Both the position numbers and the translations under genes were made by a program. Below the pieces are notes generated by a model, which was given only the letters and a program-made list of their open reading frames with translations, ran no database searches and had not been told where the DNA came from. 64,000 nt of DNA from Carnegiea gigantea (Eukaryota > Streptophyta > Magnoliopsida > Caryophyllales > Cactaceae). Positions within the stretch are counted from its first letter, which is position 1. Every line of letters begins with the position of its first letter. This document shows, piece after piece, positions 40,035 through 51,446 of this stretch. The stretch lies in contig JAKOGI010000003.1 in the NCBI GenBank assembly GCA_029747015.1, positions 3,408,001 to 3,472,000 of the forward strand, in the 5' to 3' direction.

Positions 40035-40544
40035 TGTTGGGTTTAATGGCCTAAAATCAGCTCCACAGATTCACCATGGGCTACAAAGAATTTGGATTAT
40101 AGACCGTGGCGGCTAGGGTTTCATCATCTTAGCGGCTAGGGTTGCTCTTAGGGTTTTTTGCATCCTTATACCTCTAAACCCTATATAAAGGGCCTTGCCT
40201 AGGTTCTAATCCTCATCTCTGAATTTCAGACCAGTAAGAAATACTTATAGAATATGCTGTTTCTACTATCTTAGATTTGTGAGAGAGGTTGAGAGTATTT
40301 TTGAGAGAGATTATAAGAGATATTGTAATCTGGTTGCTTGATCGAATCATTCGATGTGATTGTGATCGCATTGTACTCACTCCCTCATAGTCGATTGTTT
40401 GGACTCATTGCCATCCGTGGTTTTTCTCGTATTGGGTTTTCCATGTAAATCTGTGCTCTTTATTGTTCTTGTTATCGTTGTTTACTTTTGAATATCATTG
40501 TTCATCCTAACGCTTCCGCTATTAGTTTGCTCTAATTTCTAACA
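40035..40544 (+). repeat. 5' LTR of the outer Copia element (510 bp)
   Basis: Starts TGTTGGGTTTAATGG and ends TTCTAACA. It is nearly the same sequence and exactly the same length as 52890-53399, with scattered single-base differences. Repeated GAGAGATTATAAGAGA-type motifs lie downstream of the TATA box, in the region expected to be transcribed. Confidence 0.9.
40181..40190 (+). promoter_or_regulatory. TATA box in the outer Copia LTR
   Basis: CTATATAAAG lies 146 bases into the 510-bp LTR, preceded by AAACC and repeated CTAGGGTT motifs. The same TATA is kept in the 3' LTR (53039-53047). It is the likely start of element transcription. Confidence 0.6.
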
Positions 40545-40546
40545 AG

Positions 40547-40558
40547 TGTTATCAGAGC
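40547..40558 (+). other. Primer-binding site of the outer Copia (tRNA-iMet type)
   Basis: TGTTATCAGAGC lies two bases after the 5' LTR. Plant Copia elements use TGGTATCAGAGC, complementary to initiator tRNA-Met; this copy has one mismatch. Confidence 0.75.
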
Positions 40559-40571
40559 CCTGGTTTAGAAT

Positions 40572-41995
40572 TGTTAGAATGTATAAGGTTTTGATGATAA
40601 CAAATCCAAGTGTTGTAGTAGTTGTTGTTGTTCCAAACAGGCTTTACCAACAGGGTCTTACTGCTGTTTTTCAATATATTAAAAACTGCTTGACTAATGG
40701 TTTATCAAGAACAGGTACTCAAGTCAGCGATGTAAGAACAACCATGAGGAACAGGCTCTGTAAGGTGTTTGAAACATGTCCTGTGAAGTGTTTGAAGCAT
40801 AGGATATAAGTGCAGCCGTGAGAAACAGGTTCAGTGAAGTGTTTGCAGCAAATTCGTCTCTCTACAAGATGACTAGTGGTTACAACAAGATGTCTTGATT
40901 TAATTTGGTTTTATATTTTTAGACTCTTGTTAATATGCCAATCAGAAACTCTTAACTTACCACTTACTTGAAACGGTTTTGTTTTCTTTTGGTAAATATT
41001 TCGGATCACCCTTCAGAACAATCCTGGAAACAGGGTGATCAGGGTGTTTCCAGAATAAGCTGCGAAAAAAACTGTTTTGCACGATTTTTATCTTTTGAAT
41101 TTTGAGCAGCTTCTTCAAGGATTTACAAGAAAGATTTTTTATGGAGTATCTTACCCCTTATCCTAAAAACGGTTATTAAAATCTAAGGGGATTTGCAAAA
41201 TCTTTTTTGAATAAAAAGAATATCCAATTTTTGGCAAGTGGATAAGGTTGTTGAGAAAAATATGGGCTAGTTGCTGAGAATCACCGCCTTATGCACACAG
41301 TTTAGGAAGTGGTTTCAGCTTATGTTTCCTCATCCCTTGTGGCTAAAGAATTCTATATTCTTTAGGGATTTTAGTTTTCAAAAATTTGAGGAATTGTTTT
41401 TCCAAGCACTATATAAAGTCGCTTCTTAGAACGTTAGAAGCATCGGTTTTCAAAGAGAAAAATTTAGTGTTCATGAGCTTAAAAGTTTGAAAAGAAAACC
41501 GTGTCTAGTGAGTGAGTTATTTGAGCTTTCAAAGTTGGCATACTAGGACTTCATTGTACCCTATATTAGCTTAGTTGAGAAGCATTGTAATAGGGTGTTT
41601 TTCTTTATACTCTTCTTTCACAAAAGTGAGTAGAGTGTGTGTCCAAATCAAGGGAATTTTGGACGTGGGGTAGCCTGTCTTAGGGAAGACGGTTATGTGG
41701 GTTGCAATTTGTAACAAGGTGTGTTACTATTGTAACGTGATTAACCCATTTAGTGAAGTGTTTAAATTCTATACGAGGTAGGTCGTGGTTTTTTCATCTC
41801 AGTTGGGCTAGAGGTGTTTTCCACGTAAAAATCCTGTGTCCATTATTTCTGCATTCAATTTTATTGGATTTTCGCTTCTGCTTATCTCAGGAACAACCTG
41901 TGCGAACAGGGTCTAAGACTGTTTGCCAGCAACTTGCGAAAATCGGACACCATAATTCACCCCCCTCTTGTGGTTGTGTACTCTCTAAATCAACA
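40572..41995 (+). repeat. 5' LTR of the Sirevirus-type element (1424 bp)
   Basis: Starts TGTTAGAATGTATAAGG and ends AAATCAACA. It contains recurrent AACAGG/ACAGGGT motifs, which also recur inside the coding region. Compared with the 3' LTR, the visible differences are mainly C/T and A/G changes, single-base indels, and a short stretch near 41625-41635 that the 3' LTR lacks. Confidence 0.92.
41409..41418 (+). promoter_or_regulatory. TATA box in the Sirevirus LTR
   Basis: CTATATAAAG lies about 838 bases into the LTR. It is followed by CGCTTCTTAGAACGTTAGAAGC, which can form a short hairpin near the presumed transcription start. The equivalent site in the 3' LTR is at 50872-50881. Confidence 0.6.
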
Positions 41996-41997
41996 AG

Positions 41998-42009
41998 TGG
42001 TATCAGAGC
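41998..42009 (+). other. Primer-binding site of the Sirevirus-type element
   Basis: TGGTATCAGAGC follows the 5' LTR after two bases. It is a perfect match to the initiator tRNA-Met complement used by plant Copia elements. Confidence 0.9.
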
Positions 42010-42046
42010 AGGTTCTCCTTTGAAAGGCTAACACCTTGAGAGATCC

Positions 42047-43792
42047 TTGAAGATGAGTACCCCACAAGGCATGCTTGAAGGTCAATCCATAACTCGACCA
42101 CCATACTTCAATGGCCAACACTATGGTTGGTGGAAGAATAGGATGGAAAACTACATCCAAACCGAGGACTATGAGTTGTGGATGCTCATCAAGAATGGAC
42201 CACTCATCCCTAAGAAAATCACTGAAGATGGAAAGTCAATCCCCAAGGAGCCTAAGGAATTCAATGCTGAAGATTACAAGATGATGGAGAAGAATGCCAA
42301 GGCCAAGAAACTCCTATATTTCGGCCTAGGTCCTGATGAATATACTCGCATATCTGAATGTGAGTCGGCCAAAGAAATCTGGGATGCTTTGCAAGTAGCT
42401 CACGAAAGGACCAATCAGGTAAAGCAATCCCGGATTGAATTGCTTATGAGAAAGTATGAGCTGTTTGAGATGGGTGATCGTGAAAGTGTGATGGACATGT
42501 ACACTCGCTTCACTCACATAACAAATGAGCTAAAATCCCTAGGAAAATCCTTCACCACCGAAGAATTGGTGAGGAAGATTCTAAGAATTTTACCTCATTC
42601 TTGGGAAGCGAAAGTAACGGCCATCCAAGAAGCTAAAGACATGAACAAGATCACCCTAGATGAACTGATTGGCAACCTCCAAACGTATGAACTTAGGAAA
42701 AATTCTCAACAGAAAGATGAGACAAAGAGAGATCGAGGTCTTGCACTAAAGGCCTTAGAAGATGATTCTGATTCTGATTCTGATGAGGAGGAGATTGCTA
42801 TGATCACTCAAAAGTTCAAGAAGTTCTTCAAGAAAGTCAAAGAAAATAGCAAAAGGAAGGACTTCAGCAAGGCCAGGAATACCTTTCGGGAACAGTTCTC
42901 CGGGTGTTTCAAGTATGGCAAACTGGACCACATTGTGAGAAACTGCCCACTGCTCAAGGAGGAACAAGAACTCGAACACCCTAGAAAACAGGGGAGGAAA
43001 CAGGGTGTAAGCAGCTCAGCGAAAAGGTTCTCAAAAGCTATGCTCGCAACCTAGGGAGACTCAAGCGAGGATGAGGAAGGGTCTGAACCTGGGGAAGCTG
43101 ATGTAGCACTCATGGCAAGAAGTGACACTGATTCAGATGATGGATCAACAGATAGTCTGACTCAACTCAAGAACAAGGTACGTGGTCTAAATAAATCAAC
43201 TCTTGAGGAATTAGTGTACACTATAATGGATATATGTGCTGAATTAAAAAGGGATGTTCGAGATCTAGAACTTGAAAATGAAACCCTTAAATTGGAAAAA
43301 CTTGAAGTTGACAAAGAGACTCTTGGCTTGCATGAAAACATCAATGTGCTTAAAGAAACTCTACTCATGAAAGAAGAGACTTGTTCCACTAAACTGACTG
43401 AGCTAGAAAAAGAATCCCTTGACTTAAAAGGTAAGGTCGAGTCTTTGCTGGAAGAAAATAAAAACTTGCTTGAGAAAATAAAACACTTGGAATCAGAACT
43501 TGCCACAAACAAGCTCTGGAACAGGTTCTCACAAGCACTTGAATGGTTAAACACCCATCATAGTCGAAATAGAAGAGGACTAGGTTTTGTACCTAAGATG
43601 ACCTACCCAGTGAATAGAAAATATGTAGGATTATCTGAGAATATTGTATGTTATCACTGTGGTAAAACGGGTCATTATCGATATGCTTGTCCTATAAGAA
43701 AGTATGCCATTGAAAGGAACACAGTTCATGTAAAACAAATATGGGTTAGGAAAGATGAGATTTGTACGTCTAAAGGAATGGGACCCAAGTAG
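42047..43792 (+). pseudogene. gag of the Sirevirus-type element, interrupted by one stop
   Basis: The frame opens at ATG 42053 (or in frame from 42047) with ITRPPYFNGQHYGWWKNRME, the usual Copia gag N-terminus. A UBN2-like core follows with WDALQVAHERTNQVKQSRI and KILRILPHSWEAKVTAIQEA. A first zinc knuckle, CFKYGKLDHIVRNC (about 42907-42948), has lost one Cys to Tyr. A TAG at 43052-43054 interrupts where the family context suggests Trp. The same frame then continues through an acidic segment, a Leu/Glu-rich predicted coiled coil (about 43190-43510) and an intact second knuckle CYHCGKTGHYRYAC, up to TAG 43790-43792. Two knuckles and a coiled coil fit Sirevirus gag, which builds the particle and binds RNA. 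Confidence 0.85.
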
Positions 43793-46700
43793 ATTTGGGT
43801 TCCTAAAACTAACCCTTGATTTGTTTTGCATGCTGAAGTGAGAGAAAACATCCCAACAAACAACCCAGCAAACAGTGCAGGGAACAATCTAGGGAACAAG
43901 CAGCTGTGGTATGTTGACAGTGGGTGTTCGAGGCATATGACTGGTGAAAGATCCAATTTTCTCTCACTTACAGCTTCAGAAGGTGGGAGTGTGGCATTTG
44001 AAAACGGCAAATCCGGGACAATTGTCGGCATAGGTAAGATAGGTGAGTCACTCTCCCATTCAATTGACAATGTTTATTTTGTGGATGGATTAAAACACAA
44101 CTTGCTAAGTGTGTCCCAACTGTGTGACAAAGACAACCTAGTAGTGTTCTCTCCAACACGTTGCTTGGTTGTAAATATGAACACAGGAGATGTTGTGTTG
44201 AGGGGGAAGCGACACAAAAATGTTTATAAAGTGTGTATTTTTACTCTTCCCCAAAATAATTTGACTTGTTTGAGTGCTTTAAATGATGATGTTATGCTTT
44301 GGCACAAAAGACTAGGTCATGCAAGTTACTCACTATTGAACAAACTTGTAACCAAAGACTTAGTGGTAGGCTTACCTTCCATCAAATTCAATGATGACAA
44401 GGTATGTGATGCATGTGCCAAAGGCAAACAAGTCAAAAATTCATTTAAATCTAAAAAATGTGTAAGCACTACTCGACCTCTTGAATTGATACATATGGAT
44501 CTATGTGGTCCAATGAGGATCATGAGCCGAGGTGGCAAGAGGTATGTGCTTGTGATAGTGGATGACTACTCTCGTTTCACTTGGACTTTGTTTTTGGCTT
44601 CTAAAGATGAAACCTTTGAAAAATTTCTTGCTTTCATTAAAAAGATTGAAAAGAGAGTAGGACATTCCTTGGTATGCCTAAGGTCTGACCATGGTACAGA
44701 ATTTGAAAATTCGAACTTTATTGATTATTGTAATGAGCATGGTGTTGATTATAATTTTTCAGCTCCAAGAGCACCCCAACAGAACGGGGTGGTAGAATGC
44801 AAAAATCGCACTCTAGAGGACATGACTAGAACAATGCTTGTTGCTAGTGGTCTTCCTAGAAACTTTTGGGCTGAAGCTTTGAATACATCATGTTACATTA
44901 TAAATAGATGTATGATTAGACCTATTCTTAACAAAACTCCTTATGAACTTTTCAAGGGAAGAAAACCTAATATTATGCATTTGAGAGTTTTTGGTTGTAA
45001 ATGTTTTGTGCATAATAATGGAAAGGATGCCTTAGGGAAATTTGATCCAAGGAGTGATGAAGCAATATTCCTTGGTTACTCCTCGCATAGTAAGGCATAC
45101 AAAGTGTTTAATAAGAGAACCTTGTGTGTTGAGGAAAGTGTGCATGTGCTTTTTGATGAAACTAACTCTCTAAGCGAGAATGATGCACAGGAAGAAGACT
45201 TCGAACTAGGTCTTGTTAGAAAAGACATGCTGCTTCAAGGTGAACAAGGTAAGGATCAATCGGAGGGAGCAAGGTCTGAGGCTGTTCTTCAGGAAGGTAA
45301 GTAAGGTGTGAACCAAACAGGGGGAAACAGGGTGGAACCCTGTTCGGGACAACACCAGCCGAATCCTTCAGGGATAAATCCAGAAACAAGCTCCCAAATA
45401 GGCTCGAGAACAGGTTCTGAACCTGTTTCACCAAGTATTCCAGCTAGGATGGAGAGCGAGTCTGTGAACCCACTTTCACCACGATCATGGAAATACCAAA
45501 GTTCACATCCTCTTGATCAAATTTTGTCTGATATTAATGCAGGAGTTCAAACTAGATCTAGACTCAAAAATTTCTGTGCTTTCTATGCTTTTCTCTCAAA
45601 AATTGAGCCTAGGAATATTAATGAAGCCCTTGCAGATTCAGATTGGGTCACAGCCATGCAAGAAGAACTCCATCAGTTCGAAAGGAACAAGGTATGGCAC
45701 CTTGTGCCACGGCCAGAGGATAGAACAATCATTGGAACCAAGTGGGTGTTCTGTAACAAGCTGGATGAGTGCGGAACAGTCACTAGGAACAAGGCCCGGC
45801 TGGTGGTTCAAGGCTACAACCAAGAAGAGGGAATTGATTATGAAGAGACCTTTGCACCTGTTGCAAGGATGGAAGCCATTCGAATTTTGATAGCTTTTGC
45901 AGCCCACATGGAGATCAAGTTGTATCAAATGGATGTCAAAAGTGCATTTTTAAATGAGTACCTCAAAGAAGAAGTGTATGTCAAACAACCCCCCGGTTTT
46001 GAAAGTGATGAATTTCCTAACCATGTTTTCAAACTTGACAAAGCACTTTATGATTTGAAACAAGCCCCTAGAGCTTGGTATGAGCGGTTGTCAAGTTTTT
46101 TTTATTGAAAAATGACTTTACAAGAGGCAAGGTAGACAATACCTTGTTTCTAAAATCTAAGGGGGAACATTTGTTGATTGTCCAAGTATATGTCGATGAC
46201 ATCATATTTGGTGCAACTCATCATGATTTGTGCAATGAATTTTCAAAAATGATGAGGAGTGAGTTTGAAATGAGCATGATGGGTGAGCTTAATTTCTTTC
46301 TAGGCTTGCAAATCAAGCAAACTTCAAACGGCACCATGATCCATCAACAAAAGTATATCAAAGAGTTACTTAAGCGTTTTAAGATGGAGTCGGCCAAGCC
46401 CATTGATACTCCCATCTCTCCCTCAACCAGGTTGGTAATGGATGATGGTAGTCCCTCAGTTGAGGAGAAATCCTATAGGGGCATGATAGGGTCACTCCTA
46501 TACCTGACGGCTAGTAGACCTGACATTGTTTTCAGTGTTGGTCTATGTGCACGTTTTCAGTCTAACCCTAAAGAAACTCATCTTAAGGCTGTAAAAAGGA
46601 TTTTAAGATACTTAAAACATACACCTGATCTAGCCTTATGGTATCCTAGAGGTTGCAACTTTGATCTTGTTGGGTATGCTGATGCTGATTATGCAGGTTT

Positions 46701-47133
46701 CTTGGTTGATAGGAAAAGCACCTCAGGTATGGCTCACTTTCTTGGACCTTGGTTGGTATCTTGGGCAACCAAGAAACAACTCTCTGTTGCCTTGTCCACA
46801 GCAGAAGCTGAATATGTGGCAGCTGCATCTTGCTGTGCTCAGTTATTATAGATAAGACAACAACTCAAGGACTTTTGTGTTGACATAGGATGCATTCCTA
46901 TTTATTGTGACAATACAAGTGCAATTAACATTGCCAAAAATCCATGTCAACACAAAAGAACAAAACATATTGACATTCGTCATCATTTCTTAAGAGACAA
47001 TGTTGAAAAAGGAGTGATCTCAATGAATTTCTGTGCCACTGAAAATCAAATTGCTGACATATTCACCAAGGCATTGAGTAGAGAACAATTTGAAAGGAAT
47101 AGACTCGAACTAGGTTTAATTAGAACAACCTGA
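43793..47133 (+). pseudogene. pol of the Sirevirus-type element (PR-INT-RT-RNase H), broken
   Basis: The frame continues from gag through a TGA at 43817-43819, which might be a natural gag-pol stop or a lesion. Protease: WYVDSGCSRHMTG. Integrase: zinc-binding LWHKRLGHASYSLLNKL with CDACAKGKQ, then catalytic Asp in HMDLCGPM, Asp in RSDHGTEF and Glu in PQQNGVVECKNRTL. A TAA lies at 45302-45304. [42 protein letters not shown] and [18 protein letters not shown] frameshift occurs at the T-run near 46096-46104. Catalytic YVDD is at 46192-46203. RNase H: GYADADYAGFLVDRKSTSG and LSTAEAEYVAAASCCAQ, then TAG 46849-46851, then DNTSAINIAKNPCQHKRTKH to TGA 47131-47133. All domains are present, but translation would stop several times. 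Confidence 0.9.
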
Positions 47134-47403
47134 CCATCCTGTTCTCTCACCCTGTTTGCAAAATTTAAAAGTTACGGGCACAATATGTTAAAATTTTGTT
47201 TGCAATCAACTTCTGTGCTATGTTTAGCATATGTGAGGTTTGCAACTTACTGACACTCATTGAGGTCTAATGAGATTGCTCTTATTGTCCCATGTTACCG
47301 AGCAAGTAACCTCAAGAACAAGCACCAGAAACAGGTACGCCTCTTGTTTGTCAAATATGTGCAACAAATTAAAAATTGCTAATCTCTTCCCGAGGCGTGC
47401 GCG

Positions 47404-47571
47404 GCCTAAATAAATGTAAAAGCCCGTTGCAAAATGGGCAAAATCTTTTAAAAATTTCGCATGTCTCTCTCTCTCTTTAAAGCTCTCTTGCTCAATCTCT
47501 CACCTCCACCGAAACTCTCTTGCTCTGAAACTCTGTTCAAGAAACCCTAATCTCTCTCCTTCCTCTGAAAA
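47404..47571 (+). promoter_or_regulatory. Candidate internal promoter and leader of the 3' ORF
   Basis: CTAAATAAATG (47406-47416) resembles a TATA box about 160 bases before the ATG. It is followed by a CT-rich leader with repeats of CTCTCTTGCTC and a telo-box-like GAAACCCTAA (47542-47551), then AAAATGGCG around the start codon. This organisation looks like a normal plant 5' UTR rather than pol-env linker. Promoter activity is an inference. Confidence 0.4.
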
Positions 47572-49551
47572 ATGGCGTCTCCCATTAGCTCCGAGAGCTC
47601 CTCGACCTTGACTCAAGGCAACCAGACACAGGGCACAGCCTTGCAAACAGCCACAGCCCTGTTTGCGCCTACACAATTTCTGACGGTCCTTATGGAAGGT
47701 AAAACTATTGAACCTTCTCGACCCATTGTCTATAAACCTTTTGAGTTTTTGAAAAGCATCGACCTTAGAATAGTGGATCTAAAATTGGAAGACATCCTGT
47801 ACAAATTTGGATGGGAATTGATTTTGTTTGGAGAAACGGGGGCATGTAAACCCCAAGAACCTGTTGGGGCAACTGAAAGAGAAATTGGGCCTTTAGATGA
47901 AATCTTTCTGTTCGATCATGGACTAGATGACATCAATTCGTTCGGACTGTTTGCAGAGCAGGAAACAGGGGCCGAAACAGGGTCTGAGGTTTTTAGGGAT
48001 GACCTAGGGGAGGATTTGTCAAAAGAAGAAGGGGGAAGTAGTGGTCAAATGGAGGAGTCTCCTGTGAAGTCTGACCAAGCCACACCTGTACCACCAACCG
48101 GCGAGAAACGTAAACGATACAAAATTGTGACTAGGCGTACCAGAATGCCAAGAACACGACCACCATCAAAGTCTAAAAGCGGCCAGACTGAAGAACCCTC
48201 AAAAAGTGAAATCCCTGTCAAACCAAAACCACAAATCTCCTCTTCGGCCAAACCCACAACCAGGCCAACTCGAAAATCAGCCCGAATTGCTTTCCACTCC
48301 ACACCTCGTCCTGTCAAACAGTCATCCCCTGTTGTTGAGGAAATTGATTCCTCCTCTGAGCCTTCATCAGATAGCGACACTGAGAACACCGCCTTCAAAC
48401 AGGGCACTCCCGTGTTCTCAGAGTCCTCAGAGGATAAGCCTCTACCTGCACCAAAATCGACCTCCACTTTACCCTCCAAACCATCACCCCTCAAAACTCC
48501 CAAGAGAAAAGCCTCTCTCAAACACGCCTCCACCCAAGACCCTCCTACTGAGCCTCAACCTAAAAGAGCCAAGAAGTCTACCCCGTCCGCAATCTCAGCC
48601 AAACTGACCCAACTGCTTCAGAGACGGGTAGTCAGGGGCAAAATTATCAAGGTAAAATATTTTGAGGAACAGGATCTGGGGGTGTTTCTGCACAAGCTGC
48701 GTGCACAGGGGTGGTATGAGCTGTTTACAAACACCCAGCTGGGGTGTTCTGTACATGAGCTGGCAGAGTTCTATGCCAACTGCACTGTCACCGAAGGAGT
48801 GCTGACAAGTATTGTTAATGGGCAACAGCTTCGCTTTGATGCGAAGATATTAGGGGAAATTCTGGGGATTCCCTCCTCGGGCTTTGATATATATGTGAGA
48901 GAAGACAAGACTATTCTAGGGACAGCCAGGCTGCTGGAGCTCGCCCAAAAATTTAGCCAGCAATCAAGCCTCCAAACACCCAAGTCCGTGAAGAAAGGGG
49001 ACATGACATCGCTCCATCAATTGATATTCTGGTTTATCATCAAGAATGTCATCCCCAGGGGCCAGGGTCGCAATCTTGCTGATGCCATGGATCAATGTTT
49101 GATGGATCTGATGGACAAGGAAGAGCAAATCAACCTTCCTACCATCATGATTCGCCACATAGCAAGAATTGCAAACACCTCCAGAGAACATGACCTGGGA
49201 TACGGCTTCTTCCTGACTAGTGTGTTTGAGCACTTTGGGGTGACTCTGCAGAAGAAGATGGGTGCTCAGTTCATTGATGAGATTGGGAGTAACACCCTTA
49301 TGGGGTGTGGATACACTTTGGTTAAGGGGTCTACCTCAGAACAGGGGACCAGAACACCCCGTCCTCCTGTTCCTGACAGTTGCTCAGTCAAGCTTGAGGC
49401 TGCTTTGGAAGAAAACTCTCGACTCAGTGCTGAGCTTACTGCGGTAAAGGCTGCCCTGGACGAGGAAAAGGCTCTCAATGCAAAACGCCATGAAGATATC
49501 CTCGCCCTTCTCTCTTCCCTCTCAGCAAAATTTTCCCCTCCTGCTCTCTGA
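47572..49551 (+). CDS. Sirevirus extra 3' ORF (envelope-like position), 659 aa, intact
   Basis: This single long frame starts at an ATG in a good plant context (AAAATGGCG) after pol, the position of the env-like ORF of dicot Sireviruses. Residues 1-130 have no recognised domain. Residues about 130-345 are Ser/Pro/Lys-rich and contain two basic clusters, GEKRKRYKIVTRRTR (from residue 177) and PKRAKKS, which look like nuclear localisation signals. Residues about 350-575 resemble the domain of plant ORFs often labelled putative plant transposon protein, with VHELAEFYANCTVTEG and GQQLRFDAKILGEILGIP. Residues 607-650 form a predicted coiled coil. No signal peptide or convincing membrane span is seen, so a true envelope function is not supported. 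Function unknown. It is notable that this ORF stays open while gag-pol is broken. Confidence 0.75.
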   Translation: MASPISSESSSTLTQGNQTQGTALQTATALFAPTQFLTVLMEGKTIEPSRPIVYKPFEFLKSIDLRIVDLKLEDILYKFGWELILFGETGACKPQEPVGATEREIGPLDEIFLFDHGLDDINSFGLFAEQETGAETGSEVFRDDLGEDLSKEEGGSSGQMEESPVKSDQATPVPPTGEKRKRYKIVTRRTRMPRTRPPSKSKSGQTEEPSKSEIPVKPKPQISSSAKPTTRPTRKSARIAFHSTPRPVKQSSPVVEEIDSSSEPSSDSDTENTAFKQGTPVFSESSEDKPLPAPKSTSTLPSKPSPLKTPKRKASLKHASTQDPPTEPQPKRAKKSTPSAISAKLTQLLQRRVVRGKIIKVKYFEEQDLGVFLHKLRAQGWYELFTNTQLGCSVHELAEFYANCTVTEGVLTSIVNGQQLRFDAKILGEILGIPSSGFDIYVREDKTILGTARLLELAQKFSQQSSLQTPKSVKKGDMTSLHQLIFWFIIKNVIPRGQGRNLADAMDQCLMDLMDKEEQINLPTIMIRHIARIANTSREHDLGYGFFLTSVFEHFGVTLQKKMGAQFIDEIGSNTLMGCGYTLVKGSTSEQGTRTPRPPVPDSCSVKLEAALEENSRLSAELTAVKAALDEEKALNAKRHEDILALLSSLSAKFSPPAL

Positions 49552-49846
49552 TCACCCCCCATCTGTTGTTCTCATAGCCTGTTCTCACTTCTCTTGGTTA
49601 TCCTCTCTTGCCAGTTTGTACTTTCTGTTGCACTTGTTTGGTGAATGACAGGTTATCTTGTTTTTTGATTGGCTTTGCCTTGCTTGCTTTCTGTTGTGAA
49701 TTGCTTTTGTGTGACTACGATGGCCAATCTCATTACCGTACCAACACACTTGAGTGTATCGCCTATTGACTTTCCTCCATTACCCAAGTGGTGGTGATAG
49801 CAAACACCCTATGTTTGACTGTTCGCCCCTACTTTTTAATGATGCC

Positions 49847-50035
49847 AAAAGGAGGAAGATAGGTTGACCAATATTGTTTTAGTTTTGCCATGGACGAGTT
49901 AAATTTCTTACACTTTTTTGATGCTAACTGCTTCATATGAATTGTCGGTCCTATAAATAATTGGTACTAATCACTTCAATTGTCCTTGAAAGTCAATATG
50001 GTCACTTGGTTTGTCATCATCAAAAAGGGGGAATT
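49847..50035 (+). other. Polypurine tracts of the Sirevirus-type element
   Basis: A purine run AAAAGGAGGAAGA at 49847-49859 is followed about 165 bases later by AAAAAGGGGGAA (50022-50033) directly beside the 3' LTR. Tandem copies of the polypurine tract upstream of the LTR are a known Sirevirus trait. The last one should prime plus-strand DNA synthesis. Confidence 0.75.
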
Positions 50036-51446
50036 TGTTAGAATGTATAAGGTTTTGATGATAACAAATCCAAGTGTTGTAGTAGTTGTTGTTGTTCCAA
50101 ACAGGCTTTACCAACAGGGCCTTACTGCTGTTTTTCAATATATTAAAACTGCTTGACTAATGGTTTATCAAGAACAGGTACTCAAGTCAGCGATGTAAGA
50201 ACAACCATGAGGAACAGGCTCTGTAAGGTGTTTGAAACATGTCCTGTGAAGTGTTTGAAGCATAGGATATAAGTGCAGCCGTGAGGAACAGGTTCTGTGA
50301 AGTGTTTGCAGCAGATTCGTCTCTCTACAAGATGACTAGTGGTTACAACAAGATGTCTTGATTTAATTTGGTTTTATATTTTTAGACTCTTGTTAATATG
50401 CCAATCAGAAACTCTTAACTTACCACTTACTTGAAACGGTTTTGTTTTCTTTTGGTAAATATTTCGGATCACCCTTCAGAACAATCCTGGAAATAGGGTG
50501 ATCAGGGTGTTTTCAGAATAAGCTGCGAAAAAAACTGTTTTGCATGATTTTTATCTTTTGAATTTTGAGCAGCTTCTTCAAGGATTTGCAAGAAAGATTT
50601 TTTATGGAGTATCTTACCCCTTATCCTAAAAACGGTTATTAAAATCTAAGGGGATTTGCAAAATCTTTTTGAATAAAAAGAATATCCAATTTTTGGCAAG
50701 TGGATAAGGTTGTTGAGAAAAACATGGGCTAGTTGCTGAGAATCACCGCCTTATGCACACGGTTTAGGAAGTGGTTCCAGCTTATGTTTCCTCATCCCTT
50801 GTGGCTAAAGAATTCTATATTCTTTAGGGATTTTAGTTTCCAAAAATTTGAGGAATTGTTTTTTCCAAGCACTATATAAAGTCGCTTCTTAGAACGTTAG
50901 AAGCATCGGTTTTCAAAGAGAAAAATTTAGTGTTCATGAGCTTAAAAGTTTGAAAAGAAAACCGTGTCTAGTGAGTGAGTTATTTGAGCTTTCAAAGTTG
51001 GCATACTAGGACTTCATTGTACCCTATATTAGCTTAGTTGAGAAGCATTGTAATAGGGTGTTTTTCTTTATACTCTTCTTTCACAAAGTGTGTGTCCAAA
51101 TCAAGGGGATTTGGACGTGGGGTAGCCTGTCTTAGGGAAGACGGTTATGTGGGTTGCAATTTGTAACAAGGTGTGTTACTATTGTAACGTGATTAGCCCG
51201 TTTAGTGAAGTGTTTAAATCCTACACGAGGTAGGTCGTGGTTTTTCACCTCAGTTGGGCTAGAGGTGTTTTCCACGTAAAAATCCTGTGTCCATTATTTC
51301 CGCATTCAATTTTGTTGGATTTTCGCTTCTGCTTATCTCAGGAACAACCTGTGCGAACAGGGTCTAAGACTGTTTGCCAGCAACTTGCGAAAATCGGACT
51401 CCACAATTCACCCCCCTCTTATGGTTGTGTACTCTCTAAATCAACA
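50036..51446 (+). repeat. 3' LTR of the Sirevirus-type element (1411 bp)
   Basis: Begins TGTTAGAATGTATAAGG immediately after the purine tract and ends AAATCAACA before AGGAT. It aligns end to end with 40572-41995 with a small number of transitions and short indels. Confidence 0.92.

Larger units (their letters stand above)
40572..51446 (+). mobile_element. Sirevirus-type Copia retrotransposon, 10.9 kb, nested in the outer Copia
   Basis: LTRs lie at 40572-41995 and 50036-51446, with flanks AGAAT (40567-40571) and AGGAT (51447-51451), one mismatch. The insertion site is between the primer site and gag of the outer element. Sirevirus traits are the large size, LTRs over 1.4 kb, a large gag region with two zinc knuckles, domain order PR-INT-RT-RNase H, an additional long ORF after pol, and the final purine tract CAAAAAGGGGGAA with a similar tract upstream. 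The LTRs are highly alike, mostly differing by transitions and small indels, so this is the younger insertion of the pair. Confidence 0.9.

Noticed and set aside
39767..40046. Open frames of 78-86 codons in the triplet repeat
   Set aside because: Poly-Asn, poly-Ile, poly-Leu and poly-Ser products of microsatellite translation on both strands.
48045..48533. 162-codon frame on the - strand of the Sirevirus 3' ORF
   Set aside because: Shadow of the Ser/Pro-rich part of the + strand ORF; no start context or motif.
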